A stretch of DNA of 63,771 nucleotides from CAUZFZ01 sp963579025 (GTDB lineage Bacteria; Planctomycetota; Planctomycetia; Planctomycetales; Planctomycetaceae). Every line of letters starts with the position of its first letter. Position 1 is the first letter of the stretch. Shown here in pieces: positions 38,028 through 47,405 of the stretch. The notes under the pieces are model-generated. The model saw only the letters and a program-made list of their open reading frames with translations. It was not told where the DNA came from and searched no databases. The stretch lies in the NCBI GenBank assembly GCA_963579025.1, contig CAUZFZ010000043.1, forward strand, positions 1 through 63,771. The letters are read 5' to 3'. The translations under genes were made by a program, and so were the position numbers.

Positions 38028-39377
38028 ATGAACTCTGAGGATTCCGAGTCACACTCTGCTCAGGCAACGATTGATGAAGCCCGGTCATCCGACGAGAGCC
38101 GGGCTTCTGACATGCGCGGACGGCGGGTCCCGCGAAAGTATCTGTTTTTCCCCGGCTGGATCATGCTGGTCATCGCCGCGGCCGCACAGTTCATGTCGGC
38201 TCCCGGTCAGTCGTATTCTGTCGCCGCTTTTAACCGGCCAATGCGCGACGGGCTGAGCATTACCGAAACCGACTTTTCGCTCGCCTACGGTTTCGCCACC
38301 GTGCTGAGCGGCCTGAGCATGCCATTCGTCGGGCGTCTGCTGGACCGATTCGGGGCGCGGCTTCTGTTGCCTGTCATCGGCCTCCTGCTGGGCGGCGCCT
38401 GCATCGGTATGTCTCAGACGCAGTCTCTGGGTGATTTGTATCTCACGTTCACCATGGTGCGTGGACTGGGACAGGGGGCTCTCACGCTGACAGCCATGTG
38501 GCTCGTGGGCGAATGGTTCGAACGACGTCGCGGACTGGCAACCGCGATGTCCGGTCTGGGCGGTACGTTTTCAATCATGACGTTTCCGCTGATTAACCGG
38601 TATCTGATCAACACATACGACTGGCAGACGGCATGGGCCGTCCTGGGCATCGCTTGCTGGTTTGTAATTCTGGTGCCGTCACTGCTACTGGTTCGCAATC
38701 GTCCCGAGGACCTGGGGCTGCAACCGGATGGCGTCGATGCCGATGCCGAGCCAGACGATGAGCCGGCCAATCCGTTGATCACGCCGCTGGAAGATTCGTG
38801 GACGGTCGCCGAAGTCCTTCGCAACGTAACGTTCTGGAAACTGCTGGCCGTCCCGGCAACGAGTGGCATGGTGGGAACAGGGCTGGTGTTTCATCAGGTT
38901 TCGTTACTTGGCAGTCGTGGCGTTGCAGAAGGCTGGGCACTGGGTCTGATCGCTGTTCAAGCCGGCGTTGGCACGGGCATGTCGTTCGTCACCGGCTGGC
39001 TGACGGACCGAGTCGAGGCCCGCTACCTGATGTCAGCCGCGATGGTCTGCCTGGCGGCTGCGATCGCATTGCTGCTGGTGCTGCCGGATCCGCGTCTGGC
39101 TGTTGTCTACGCCGTACTGCTGGGCCTGCACGGCAGCGTGCTGCGCAGCACGGGCATGGTCGTGTGGATCAACTATTACGGGCGAGCCAATCAGGGCGGC
39201 ATTCGCGGCGTGGCCTTCTGTGTGATGATCCTCGCGTCAGCGCTGGGGCCGCTACCTCTCGCGGTATCGTTCGACCAGACCGGTTCGTGGACTCCGGCGC
39301 TGCTGGGGTTTCTTGCCATACCGCTGATGTCAGCCCCACTCGTCTGGACAGCATGGCGGCCTGTACGTTCCGTGTGA
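38028..39377 (+). CDS. Major facilitator superfamily transporter
   Basis: The protein has 449 residues with about 12 hydrophobic segments after a 40-residue soluble N-terminus. Family signatures are seen: GFATVLSGLSMPFVGRLLDR FGAR between helices 2 and 3 (motif A), RGLGQGALTL and GEWFERRRGLATAMSGLGGT, and ISxTDFSLAYG near helix 1. This layout resembles the oxalate/formate (OFA)-like and monocarboxylate-type MFS members, but the substrate cannot be deduced. An acidic loop DADAEPDDEPANP joins the two halves. It is directly coupled to the XRE regulator. Confidence 0.85.
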   Translation: MNSEDSESHSAQATIDEARSSDESRASDMRGRRVPRKYLFFPGWIMLVIAAAAQFMSAPGQSYSVAAFNRPMRDGLSITETDFSLAYGFATVLSGLSMPFVGRLLDRFGARLLLPVIGLLLGGACIGMSQTQSLGDLYLTFTMVRGLGQGALTLTAMWLVGEWFERRRGLATAMSGLGGTFSIMTFPLINRYLINTYDWQTAWAVLGIACWFVILVPSLLLVRNRPEDLGLQPDGVDADAEPDDEPANPLITPLEDSWTVAEVLRNVTFWKLLAVPATSGMVGTGLVFHQVSLLGSRGVAEGWALGLIAVQAGVGTGMSFVTGWLTDRVEARYLMSAAMVCLAAAIALLLVLPDPRLAVVYAVLLGLHGSVLRSTGMVVWINYYGRANQGGIRGVAFCVMILASALGPLPLAVSFDQTGSWTPALLGFLAIPLMSAPLVWTAWRPVRSV

Positions 39378-39392
39378 CGTTGACCATCGCGG

Positions 39393-40385
39393 CTATGGTC
39401 TTTTGTTGGAATCGTGGCTCGACCGATCGCCGAACCACAGGCGGACATGATCCTGGTCAACAGAACTGAGCAAGTTCAGCCTCAGTGTGCGATTCCTTCC
39501 ACTCTCGTCTTTCAGCGTCACTCGACTCCCGCTGACTTCAACAAGTGTCGCCGTCAATGTCTGGCCTTTGCTATTGGCCCAGACGCGTGCCTCGCGAACG
39601 CCGTACTCATCACCGATCTTCCACTGCCTGCGGATCATCTCATACCCGGTCGGGTCGTAGGCCTTCAGCTCCACTCGATCGAATGGAGGGTAATTGCAAC
39701 GGGCAAAGAACATGCATGACAACTCGGCAAAGTATTCGAGTTGGTTTCGTGTCGCGTAGGCGGCCTTCAGGACTCGGCCCTTGTCGTCTTTCACGTTGTG
39801 ATACAGCTGGTCCTGCATGGTATTTTCCCATGCCGACAGAATTGCAGGCTCTTTCTCCGGCCACTGTTCGAGTTGATACGCGTGCGCCATTTCATGCAAA
39901 ACCGCTTTCAACGCCCAGAGATCGTTCAGTTTCATGTAGTTGTCGGCGTTGAAGATAACGATCACGCTGTTCCAGTCTTCATGGCGTTTTTCGTCAAACC
40001 TGGGAGACCCGGGTCGATAGTATGCGACACCGCTTGGCCACCCGCCTCCCCGGGCTCCTGGCCCATACATGAGGTAGAATCGCTGCTTTGCAACCTGCGC
40101 GTGTGAATGCGACGGGACAATCCGAAGCGCAACCTCAATGTTCTGGCTCAGCCGCTTTAGTACGCGATCAGCTACGACCGGAGTCTCGACGAGCAACTGC
40201 TTCTCCACAATAAACGCCCGGCCATCCACTGTAACTTCCTGAAACTCTCGTGTTGGAGTCCGGATGTTTACCGCGGCTTTCTTCTTTATCTCGGCGGCGT
40301 CCTGAGCCAGGACGTCGCACTGCGCAATGAAAAGTGGCGTCGCGAGCTGAATGGACACGAGTATCAGAATGTCTCGTCGAAACAT
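39393..40385 (-). CDS. Secreted zincin-like protein with SHD1-like tail
   Basis: The protein has 330 residues with a signal peptide (cleavage near LAQDAAE). The core carries LKAVLHEMAHAYQLEQWP, an HExxH zinc motif with a downstream glutamate in NQLEYFAELSCMFFARC, the usual third ligand position of gluzincin-like folds. The C-terminus RVWANSKGQTLTATLVEVSG followed by RVTLKDESGRNRTL resembles the SLA1 homology domain 1 (SHD1) common in planctomycete secreted proteins. It is probably an extracytoplasmic metallopeptidase; the substrate is unknown. It converges on the MFS gene with a 15-base gap. Confidence 0.7.
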   Translation of the reverse strand: MFRRDILILVSIQLATPLFIAQCDVLAQDAAEIKKKAAVNIRTPTREFQEVTVDGRAFIVEKQLLVETPVVADRVLKRLSQNIEVALRIVPSHSHAQVAKQRFYLMYGPGARGGGWPSGVAYYRPGSPRFDEKRHEDWNSVIVIFNADNYMKLNDLWALKAVLHEMAHAYQLEQWPEKEPAILSAWENTMQDQLYHNVKDDKGRVLKAAYATRNQLEYFAELSCMFFARCNYPPFDRVELKAYDPTGYEMIRRQWKIGDEYGVREARVWANSKGQTLTATLVEVSGSRVTLKDESGRNRTLRLNLLSSVDQDHVRLWFGDRSSHDSNKRP

Positions 40386-40469
40386 GTCGGTTCCTCTTGC
40401 AGGCCGATGCCGAATAAATCGAGTCGTGAGATACGGTCCAGCGGACCGGGCATGCTATGACGCTGCAGT

Positions 40470-41120
40470 TCAGTCCAGTCGCTTCACTCGAATGTTCCGG
40501 AAGTACACCGTGCTGCCTGGATCGTGGGCCTGCAGAGCGAAGGTGCCCTTGTCGAGCTTGCGTGTGAAGTCCTTACCGGCCGTCGCGTCTTCAGGTTCGG
40601 TGTAGTCAACGACGACCTTGTCGTTCACTTTGATCACGACATTGCGACCTTTGACGATAATGTGTTCCGTGAACCACTCGTCATCCTTCGCGGGGGCTTT
40701 GTCCAGGACGTCCTTGACGGAGTACAGGCTGCCGGTCTTGCGTCGGTCGCGGTCATAGGAATTGTTGACCTGCGCTTCGAAGCCGTACTTCGGCCAGCCG
40801 TTTTCCTGGAACTTTGTGTGGAAGTAGATACCACCGTTTGAGTTCTTCTTTGTCAGGACGTCGACCTTCAGTTCAAAATTCACAAATGGCTTTTCGTCGC
40901 CGACATAGAAGAGGTGGCTGCGGTTACCTCGAGCTCGAAACGCGCCATCTTCGATCGCCCAGGAGTCCTTTGCCTCGTTGATCTTCCAGCCGTCGAAGGA
41001 CTTGCCGTCGTCAAGCCGCGTAAAGCCCTCTTCGGTTCGGACTTTGGCTTTCTTATCGGCCGAAGCCTGCAGCGAGAGCGTCAGCGCGAGCAGTGTCGAG
41101 AGTGCGATGGTCATTCGCAT
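40470..41120 (-). CDS. DUF1080 (3-keto-disaccharide hydrolase-type) protein
   Basis: The protein has 216 residues with a signal peptide (cleavage near SADKKAK). The core is a jelly-roll of DUF1080 type: FTRLDDGKSFDGWKI, then WAIEDGAFRA, then FELKVDVLTKKNSNGGIYFH, then GFEAQVNN, then a YFRNIRVKRL end. Some members hydrolyse 3-keto-glucosides. Its 85-base gap to the zincin gene downstream on the same strand suggests they may share a transcript. The start at 41120 follows GGAG by 9 bases. Confidence 0.85.
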   Translation of the reverse strand: MRMTIALSTLLALTLSLQASADKKAKVRTEEGFTRLDDGKSFDGWKINEAKDSWAIEDGAFRARGNRSHLFYVGDEKPFVNFELKVDVLTKKNSNGGIYFHTKFQENGWPKYGFEAQVNNSYDRDRRKTGSLYSVKDVLDKAPAKDDEWFTEHIIVKGRNVVIKVNDKVVVDYTEPEDATAGKDFTRKLDKGTFALQAHDPGSTVYFRNIRVKRLD

Positions 41121-41487
41121 TGGTTGAATCTCCGAGTGGGTTGGTGGATCCGCAGACGCTTCACGCTGCCCGCGTATGGAACCGGCAATTCAAGAGCAGT
41201 TGCTGACGCTCTGCAAGCGACCAGGCCGATTGCCGTGCGGTGCTGCCTGAATGGCTGTGCCTGCAACCCGGATGACATCAAGCTGGGAACCTCCACAAAT
41301 GAAGTTCGGAGAGCCGGTTCTGGACGGGCACGGACCCGCCCAGATAGGCTTCAGCCGCCGAAGCAACCTCACAGTCTATGACGAGAAGTGGCTGTCGCCA
41401 TTCCGCGACTGTGCTCGTGAATCCTGCGGCTCACGCACGAGTTCGGCTGCCACATAGGCTTTCCTTATCAACTCAGGAGACCTCAAC
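41121..41487. promoter_or_regulatory. Divergent promoter region between two DUF1080 genes
   Basis: This is 367 bases separating two divergently transcribed DUF1080 genes. No protein-like frame and no strong hairpin was seen. The GTG-started gene on the right has AGGAGA at its 3' end as a ribosome binding site. Confidence 0.4.
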
Positions 41488-42300
41488 GTGAATCTGTCCC
41501 GAAGACTGCCCGGAAAACTGATTGTGCTGTTCGGCGTGACGGCTCTTATCTCCGGTACCGGTACGCTGGGAGCTGCGTACTTCTTCCAGGAATGGAAGAG
41601 CGGGATTCAATGGCCCGAGCCAGCGATCATTGATCCGGGCCAACCCGGGGCGGCTCCATCCGATGCGATTGTGTTGTTTGACGGGACAGATATGTCTGAA
41701 TGGAACAATGGTGAGAACTGGATCGTCGCCGACGGTGCGGTGACCACGCACAAGAGCGGCATTTCCTCGAAGCGCAAGTTCGGAGACTGCCAACTGCATC
41801 TTGAATTCGCGACTCCATCGGAAGTGAAAGGCAGCGGACAGGGACGTGGCAACAGTGGCGTCTATCTCATGGGACGCTACGAGGTGCAGGTGCTCGACTC
41901 GTTCGATAACACGACGTACTACGACGGTCAGTGTGGAGCGATCTACAAGCAGACGCCGCCAATTGTGAATGCCTGTCGCGGTCCGGGCGAATGGCAGACG
42001 TACGACATCATCTTTACAGCTCCTCGTTTTAAGGAAGACGGGTCCGTGCAGAGTCCGGCCTATGTGACCGTGCTGCACAATGGCGTTGTTATTCAGAATC
42101 ACTATGAGCTGCAGGGCAGCACTTCATACACGGCACCGCCGAGTTATCAGAAGCACTCAGACAGGGAATCGATCAACCTTCAATTCCATGGGAACGCGAC
42201 CCGATTTCGAAACATCTGGGTGCGTGAGAAGGTCCACGCGCTCGAAGGTGATCATCCTGGCGGACGTCCGGAGCCACCACCGGTTCCGGAAGACGTATGA
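41488..42300 (+). CDS. DUF1080 protein with N-terminal membrane anchor
   Basis: The protein has 270 residues. The N-terminus has a hydrophobic helix (KLIVLFGVTALISGTGTLGA) that may be an uncleaved anchor. The DUF1080 jelly-roll follows: AIVLFDGTDMSEWNNGENWI, then DCQLHLEFATPSE, then GRGNSGVYLMGRYEVQVLDS and the end TRFRNIWVREK, with a Pro-rich tail. The GNSGVYL/YEVQVLDS motifs place it in the subgroup acting on, or binding, sugars. The GTG at 41488 is preceded by CAGGAGA. It diverges from the second DUF1080 gene. Confidence 0.85.
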   Translation: MNLSRRLPGKLIVLFGVTALISGTGTLGAAYFFQEWKSGIQWPEPAIIDPGQPGAAPSDAIVLFDGTDMSEWNNGENWIVADGAVTTHKSGISSKRKFGDCQLHLEFATPSEVKGSGQGRGNSGVYLMGRYEVQVLDSFDNTTYYDGQCGAIYKQTPPIVNACRGPGEWQTYDIIFTAPRFKEDGSVQSPAYVTVLHNGVVIQNHYELQGSTSYTAPPSYQKHSDRESINLQFHGNATRFRNIWVREKVHALEGDHPGGRPEPPPVPEDV

Positions 42301-42741
42301 CCGGCGCAATCGGCGTCTCGCGATTCACGCATAGTCAAGAAGATTGCAACAAGACTGCTCAGATTGCAGCAGGCACTCCCGCGCGAATCAGCGTGACCGG
42401 CAGGATGCGCGTCCAATTGTCGGCACGATCGGCGCAGGCTTCAGATTGGTTGTAGAGGCGACAGCTCATGCTCGCCGGAACTCAGCGCCAGACAGACCGC
42501 CGTCAGCAAACACGGCGGTAATTGCTCGTGTCTGCTCGACTCTCGGTGCCTCGGAAGCCGATCTCAACAAGGCTTACCGTCGGGCAGGATGCCGCGTTGA
42601 GCCGCCAGAGTCTGTGTGTGAATACGCATTCGGAATTCGGGAGCCGACAGGAGTTTGGCACCGACCGGAAGACCACGCACGACCCTGGCCAGGCACACCA
42701 TTTGAGATACCCGCTTTTGATACTCAGGAGGCATCCACACC
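42301..42741. other. Gap without a convincing gene
   Basis: An open frame crosses this stretch but its translation has no protein-like pattern and it overlaps the next gene's start. I see no tRNA, hairpin or repeat. It probably holds the promoter of the lipoprotein gene at 42742. Confidence 0.4.
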
Positions 42742-43851
42742 ATGAGAGTCACTCTGCGCGCATTCGCCCTGTTCACCACCGGACTGCTGCTGGCAGTCGG
42801 GACGACTGGTTGCCAGTCGTGTTCCCTGTGTCGCGGCTACGTCCCCATGCGGGTCGGCAGCGGAATGTCCCGCCTGCGTCTCCCGCGTCTGGGACTTCCA
42901 CGCTTCCTGTCTCGCAGCGATCGGCACGACGATCACAATTCGTTCCAGCCGATCCAGCCCCAGGCCGTCCCCTACGAGCCCGGTCCTGATGAACACCGTC
43001 TCGTGTTGCCCTCTCCCGGGCCAACAACAGGAAATGTCCCGGGCCGACTTCCCAGAACAACGCTGCCACCCGCAGTGCCGTCGTTCAATGAAGACGCCGT
43101 CCCGTCGGCGGGTCTGTCTCCGTTGCGCCCGATCAATCATCAGCGTCCGATCAGTCGCCTGCGTCGCATCAGCCATGAAGTTTCGGAATCCGGTGACAAA
43201 GGTGTGATTCAACCGGTCTGTCACAAGATGTTCGGCAGCTCATGCTCAACCTGTGTGACGTCGTGCTGCACGAAAGAAAGTCTGCTCTCGAAGCTGCGAC
43301 GCAGGCTCTCCAACGGGATTAGCAAGCTGACCTGTAAGTCGTACTCGGCGTGCAGCCCCTGTCCGTCTCCCTGTGATCCCATTTGCTGTGACCCATGTTT
43401 CTCGGGTAGTGGCGGCTTCTACGACGGCGTCGTGGTTGGTCAGTATCCGCTGCCGAGCTATGGCCCGACCAGCTACGATCCGCACTTCATGCCGCAAACC
43501 AACTGGAGTCCGTACGGCTACTCGCAGCCCACATACGGTCAGCCACCCTGCAACTGCCAGCGTCAACAGCCTTCCATGGGTTACTACCCGCCGCAGCAAT
43601 ACCCGCAGCCGCAGTACCAGCCGCGACCGCAGCAGTATCCGGCTCCGCCACAGTATGGAACACCTCAGCCACAAGGATATCCGCAGCCGCAGACCGGGTA
43701 TCTCAATTCGACACCAACGCCAGTTCCAGGAGCCCGGCAGCCCACGCCGATTCCTCAGCCAACTCCAGTAACGCTTTCACCTGGCTACAGCCCGGTACAG
43801 CCAACGTATTCCACTGTTGGCTCGAATGGTCAGCAATACCGTTCACGTTAG
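42742..43851 (+). CDS. Cys-rich and Pro/Gln/Tyr-rich lipoprotein
   Basis: The protein has 369 residues. MRVTLRAFALFTTGLLLAVG with TTGC is a lipoprotein signal. The middle contains a dense cysteine cluster (SSCSTCVTSCCTKES; CSPCPSPCDPICCDPC), and the C-terminal third is a PQQYPQPQYQPRPQQYPAPP-type low-complexity tail. Such proteins are common in planctomycete envelopes, which are rich in disulfide-linked proteins; a structural role is inferred. It is followed by a perfect hairpin terminator. Confidence 0.75.
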   Translation: MRVTLRAFALFTTGLLLAVGTTGCQSCSLCRGYVPMRVGSGMSRLRLPRLGLPRFLSRSDRHDDHNSFQPIQPQAVPYEPGPDEHRLVLPSPGPTTGNVPGRLPRTTLPPAVPSFNEDAVPSAGLSPLRPINHQRPISRLRRISHEVSESGDKGVIQPVCHKMFGSSCSTCVTSCCTKESLLSKLRRRLSNGISKLTCKSYSACSPCPSPCDPICCDPCFSGSGGFYDGVVVGQYPLPSYGPTSYDPHFMPQTNWSPYGYSQPTYGQPPCNCQRQQPSMGYYPPQQYPQPQYQPRPQQYPAPPQYGTPQPQGYPQPQTGYLNSTPTPVPGARQPTPIPQPTPVTLSPGYSPVQPTYSTVGSNGQQYRSR

Positions 43852-43978
43852 CCGTGAAGTGATGGATGTAGCCGAACTCGCCAGAGTTTGGTTTCCTCGA
43901 GCCCGTCCAAAGTCTGGCGACTTCGGCTACGGCTCAAAACACGACTGAGACAGCCTACAAACGGTGAGAAGCGCAAAG

Positions 43979-44014
43979 ATTGACGCCGCGGAGTCGAAAC
44001 TCCGCGGCGTCAAT
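43979..44014. terminator. Perfect 16-bp hairpin, bidirectional terminator
   Basis: ATTGACGCCGCGGAGT, loop CGAA, then the exact complement. It lies between the convergent lipoprotein and ammonium transporter genes. The stem is perfect and the tetraloop is stable. There is no long T tract, but the AATT ends give short runs on both sides. Confidence 0.8.
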
Positions 44015-44066
44015 TCGTTCTATCTCACTGTAGAAAGGACTCCGTGCCCTTCTACCAAAAGAAGAC

Positions 44067-45569
44067 TTAGACGACGTGGTACGCTTCCATACCATGCTCG
44101 GCGATGTCCAATCCTTTGTCTTCTTCTTCTGGATCGACGCGGAGGCCGATGGTCGACTTCAATATCACGCCGACGACTCCCACGAAGACAACGGTAAAGA
44201 TTCCGATCGCAACGATGCCCTTGATCTGAGCCATTAGTTGTTCGCCACCCGCACTGGCACCAAACAGCCCGACAGCCAATGTGCCCCAGATGCCACATAC
44301 GAGATGCACGCTGACCGCACCGACAGGATCGTCGATCTTCAATTTCGAGTCGATGAAGATCACGGCGAAGTAGACCAGCACACCGGCGATAATACCGATG
44401 ATGATCGCGTCCAGTCCGCTCATCTGATCCGCACCGGCGGTAATACCAACGAGTCCAGCGAGAATCCCGTTGAGTGCCATCGTCAAGTCCGGTTTGCCAG
44501 CGAAAGTCCACGAGATAATTGCGGCAGTAAATCCACCCGCCGCTGCAGCCATCGATGTTGTGACCAGAACCAGCGAGACTAGTCCGGGATCAGCACTCAG
44601 CACGGATCCACCGTTGAAGCCGAACCAGCCGAACCACAACAGGAACACGCCCATGGCGGCCAGTGGCAGATTACTGGCGGGAATGGCCTGCACTCGTCCA
44701 TCGACGTACTTGCCTTTCCGTGGGCCAAGCAGAATCGCCATGACAAGTGCTCCCCAACCGCCCACCGAGTGCACCAGCGTCGATCCCGCGAAGTCGTAGA
44801 ATCCAGCCTGGTCCAGCCAGCCGCCCCCCCATTTCCAGGAACCGGTGATGGGGTAATTCAGCGAGACAAACAGCGTCGAGAAGATGAGAAAGCTCGACAG
44901 TTTAATACGTCCTGCCACGGCACCGGAGACGATCGTCGCGCACGTCGCCGCGAACATCGCCTGGAAGAAGAAGTCGGTGTGCGCCGTGTAGCCGGGGCTG
45001 TAGGCCGGACCGGTGAACGATCCATCGTCGAGTTTCTCAGTTCCGTTGCTCAGAAAATCGAAGCCGGCGAACTTGAAGTACCCGCTGTCACCTTCACCGA
45101 AGGTTGGATACATCAGGTTGAAGCCGATGACTCCGTAGGTCAGAAGTCCAATGCAGATGATCATGGTGTTCTTGAAGAGAATGTTGACCGTGTTCTTGGA
45201 CCGGGTCAGACCACTCTCCAGGGTGGCGAATCCGAGGTGCATGATGAACACCAGCATGCCGGCGATCATGATCCACAGATTGTTGACAGTGAACTGATTG
45301 GCCTGCCCGATTGGGATCAGGTCCATCGGATTAACTGCTGCCGGTTCTTCCTCGGCGGCTGGTTCTTCCGCATCCGGCGCCACATCTGGATCCGCCACCG
45401 GGTCTTCCCCGACGGGTGCCGCATCGGGTTCGTCTGCTGGTTCCGCATCAGCCGCTGCCGGGGGATCGTCCGCGACCTCGTCCTGAGCCATCGCTGGCGA
45501 AATTACCAGTCCGGTAACGGTTAGAAGCAACAGAACTGGCAGCAGCCAGCGTGACAGGTTGAGGGACAT
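44067..45569 (-). CDS. amt: Ammonium transporter
   Basis: The protein has 500 residues. A signal-peptide-like segment (LPVLLLLTVTGLVISPAMAQ) is followed by an acidic Ala/Pro/Asp/Glu stretch (about 24-75) and then the Amt core: FVIMHLGFATLESGLTRSKN region, HTDFFFQAMFAATCATIVSG, GSTLVHSVGGWGALVMAILL with the twin-His region, and a C-terminal tail ending HGMEAYHVV. It moves ammonium into the cytoplasm. No glnK/PII gene is adjacent, and no sigma-54 site was found upstream. The start at 45569 follows AAGGAG. The acidic extension is longer than in typical Amt proteins. Confidence 0.93.
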   Translation of the reverse strand: MSLNLSRWLLPVLLLLTVTGLVISPAMAQDEVADDPPAAADAEPADEPDAAPVGEDPVADPDVAPDAEEPAAEEEPAAVNPMDLIPIGQANQFTVNNLWIMIAGMLVFIMHLGFATLESGLTRSKNTVNILFKNTMIICIGLLTYGVIGFNLMYPTFGEGDSGYFKFAGFDFLSNGTEKLDDGSFTGPAYSPGYTAHTDFFFQAMFAATCATIVSGAVAGRIKLSSFLIFSTLFVSLNYPITGSWKWGGGWLDQAGFYDFAGSTLVHSVGGWGALVMAILLGPRKGKYVDGRVQAIPASNLPLAAMGVFLLWFGWFGFNGGSVLSADPGLVSLVLVTTSMAAAAGGFTAAIISWTFAGKPDLTMALNGILAGLVGITAGADQMSGLDAIIIGIIAGVLVYFAVIFIDSKLKIDDPVGAVSVHLVCGIWGTLAVGLFGASAGGEQLMAQIKGIVAIGIFTVVFVGVVGVILKSTIGLRVDPEEEDKGLDIAEHGMEAYHVV

Positions 45570-45977
45570 AGCCCGATTCTCCTTGAAGAACGGTAACGAC
45601 AATGTGAGGAGGCGGTGGGACGCGACTACTGCCCGAATCCGAGTGCGGAGCGCCATGTCGAAGCAGAATGGACACAACGCCTCAACGCACTTCGAGCCAT
45701 CGCCAGTGCGTCCAATTCAGATTCAAGCAGTCCGGCCGTCGCGCTCTGTATAGACCCACAGTGCTGTTCGTCATCAATCAGTTGCGGGCATCGCTGTCTT
45801 GAGCGCTCGACGAACGATGGGCGGAGGCCGGAGTCCCCAGTCTTCATCTCAAACCAGATTGCGCACAGGCGAATCCAGTTTGGTTTGATCAAGATGGGAG
45901 AAAGTAACGCTGCCTGGTTTCATCGGCAAGGAACCAGGGGAATACAGCGAACGTAGCCACTTCACGCTACCAGGGGG
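45570..45977. promoter_or_regulatory. Upstream region of the ammonium transporter
   Basis: This is 408 bases between the amt start and the end of the DUF1501 gene on the same strand. A weak inverted repeat (TCAAACCA ... TGGTTTGA, 45851-45889 region) is the only structure seen. I looked for a sigma-54 type site (TGGCAC-N5-TTGC on the minus strand) and did not find one. There is no gene. Confidence 0.35.
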
Positions 45978-47405
45978 CTACGTAATGATCTGATGGATGG
46001 GCGTGCCGAAGTCGATGTCCAGACGTTTGTGGCCGGGCACTTCCATGGCTCGGTGATCCAGTCCGAGCTGGTGCAGCAGCGTGGCATGGATGTCGGTGAC
46101 GTAATGCGGATCTTCGTCCGCATGAAAACCGATTTCGTCTGTCGTTCCGTGAGCGATTCCGCCCTTTAGACCGCCACCGGCCATCCAGACCGAGAAACCG
46201 TACGGGTGGTGATCCCGTCCATTGCCGCTTTGCGAACCGGGTGTGCGTCCAAATTCGGTCGCGAAAACGACAATCGTTTCGTCCAGCAGTCCGCGTGCCT
46301 TGAGGTCCTTGAGCAAACCGGCAATCGGTCGGTCCACCTGGCCTGTCAGGTTGGTGTGATTGCTCTTTAGATTGGAATGGGCGTCCCATGCTCCGGCCGC
46401 TCCGGTGCCGTGCATGATCTGAATGAAACGCACGCCGCGTTCAACCAGCCGCCGTGCCGCCAGCAACTGCATACCAAACGGCTTTGTCGCGCCTTGATCC
46501 AGACCGTACAGCTTTTGTGTCTGCTGAGTCTCACCGTCAAAGCGAATTGCCTCCGGCACGGACCTCTGCATTCGGAATGCCAGCTCGTACGACTTCAGCC
46601 GCGCACGCAGCACGTCGTCGTCCGGGTACTGGCCAGCCGTGATGCGATTCAGACGTCCGATCAGATCAAATTCGAGCCGCTGTTCCTCACTGGTCAGATC
46701 GAGTTCCGGCTTCGCGTAAGGCAGCGGATTGTTCGGATCCACCTTCAGAGGCACGGAATCGTGCGCCGGGCCGAGGTAGTGTCCGTCGCGTACGTCGAAA
46801 TACCGCGGTCCCATCGAGATGAACTGTGGCAGACTTTCGTTGAGCGTTCCCAGGCCCCAGGTGACCCAGGCTCCAATCGTTGGAAAGCGACCGTCGAGCA
46901 TGTGCCGCCCGGAATGAAACTGCACTTGAGCCCCATGATTGTCATCGGTGGTCCACATTGACCGGACGACCGAAATGTCGTCGATGCAGCTCCCGATGTG
47001 CGGAAACCAGTCGCTGACCTCAATCCCGCTCTGGCCGCGTTTCCGGAAGCCAATCTGCAGCGGATACAGCGTGTTGCGCTGCTGACCGTTCGCATCGTTC
47101 ACGACGACGACGCGGACTCGCTTCAGTTTTTCCGGATCCTGCACGAACTTGAATTGCGTTCCGCCGATCGACTGGCCGGCGAACTTCGTCAGCGCCGGTT
47201 TTGGATCGAAGCTCTCCATGTGCGAAACGCCACCGCGCATGAAGAGCCAGATTACGTTTTTTGCCTTTGCGCTGAACCTCGGGCGATCTGATGCGGATTC
47301 GCTGCCGAGCGCGTCACGCTGCAGCATCGCATTGAATGCGACAGCTCCGAGTCCGAGGTTTGAGTTCAGAAAACCACGTCGAGACTGGCGGAGAGATAGC
47401 GTCAT
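45978..47405 (-). CDS. DUF1501 secreted protein
   Basis: The protein has 475 residues. The N-terminus has a twin-arginine-like signal (SLRQSRRGFLNSNLGLGAVA). The core follows the DUF1501 (sulfatase-fold) pattern: NVIWLFMRGGVSHMESFDPK, then FQFSHIGSC-type region WFPHIGSCIDDISVVRSMWT, then GRHMLDGRFPTIGAWVTWGL, then GTGAAGAWDAHSNLKSNHTN, ETIVVFATEFGRTP and DHHPYGFSVWMAGGG. Members are usually encoded after a DUF1549/DUF1553 cytochrome-type partner, which is absent here. The start at 47405 puts the RR motif in position 9-10. Function is unknown. Confidence 0.9.
   Translation of the reverse strand: MTLSLRQSRRGFLNSNLGLGAVAFNAMLQRDALGSESASDRPRFSAKAKNVIWLFMRGGVSHMESFDPKPALTKFAGQSIGGTQFKFVQDPEKLKRVRVVVVNDANGQQRNTLYPLQIGFRKRGQSGIEVSDWFPHIGSCIDDISVVRSMWTTDDNHGAQVQFHSGRHMLDGRFPTIGAWVTWGLGTLNESLPQFISMGPRYFDVRDGHYLGPAHDSVPLKVDPNNPLPYAKPELDLTSEEQRLEFDLIGRLNRITAGQYPDDDVLRARLKSYELAFRMQRSVPEAIRFDGETQQTQKLYGLDQGATKPFGMQLLAARRLVERGVRFIQIMHGTGAAGAWDAHSNLKSNHTNLTGQVDRPIAGLLKDLKARGLLDETIVVFATEFGRTPGSQSGNGRDHHPYGFSVWMAGGGLKGGIAHGTTDEIGFHADEDPHYVTDIHATLLHQLGLDHRAMEVPGHKRLDIDFGTPIHQIIT

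Noticed and set aside
42344..42745. 133-codon frame before the Cys-rich lipoprotein
   Set aside because: The translation has no family pattern and it overlaps the lipoprotein start; probably chance.
45570..45977. Sigma-54 (NtrC-type) promoter for amt
   Set aside because: I searched by eye for the GG/GC elements in the right spacing and found none.
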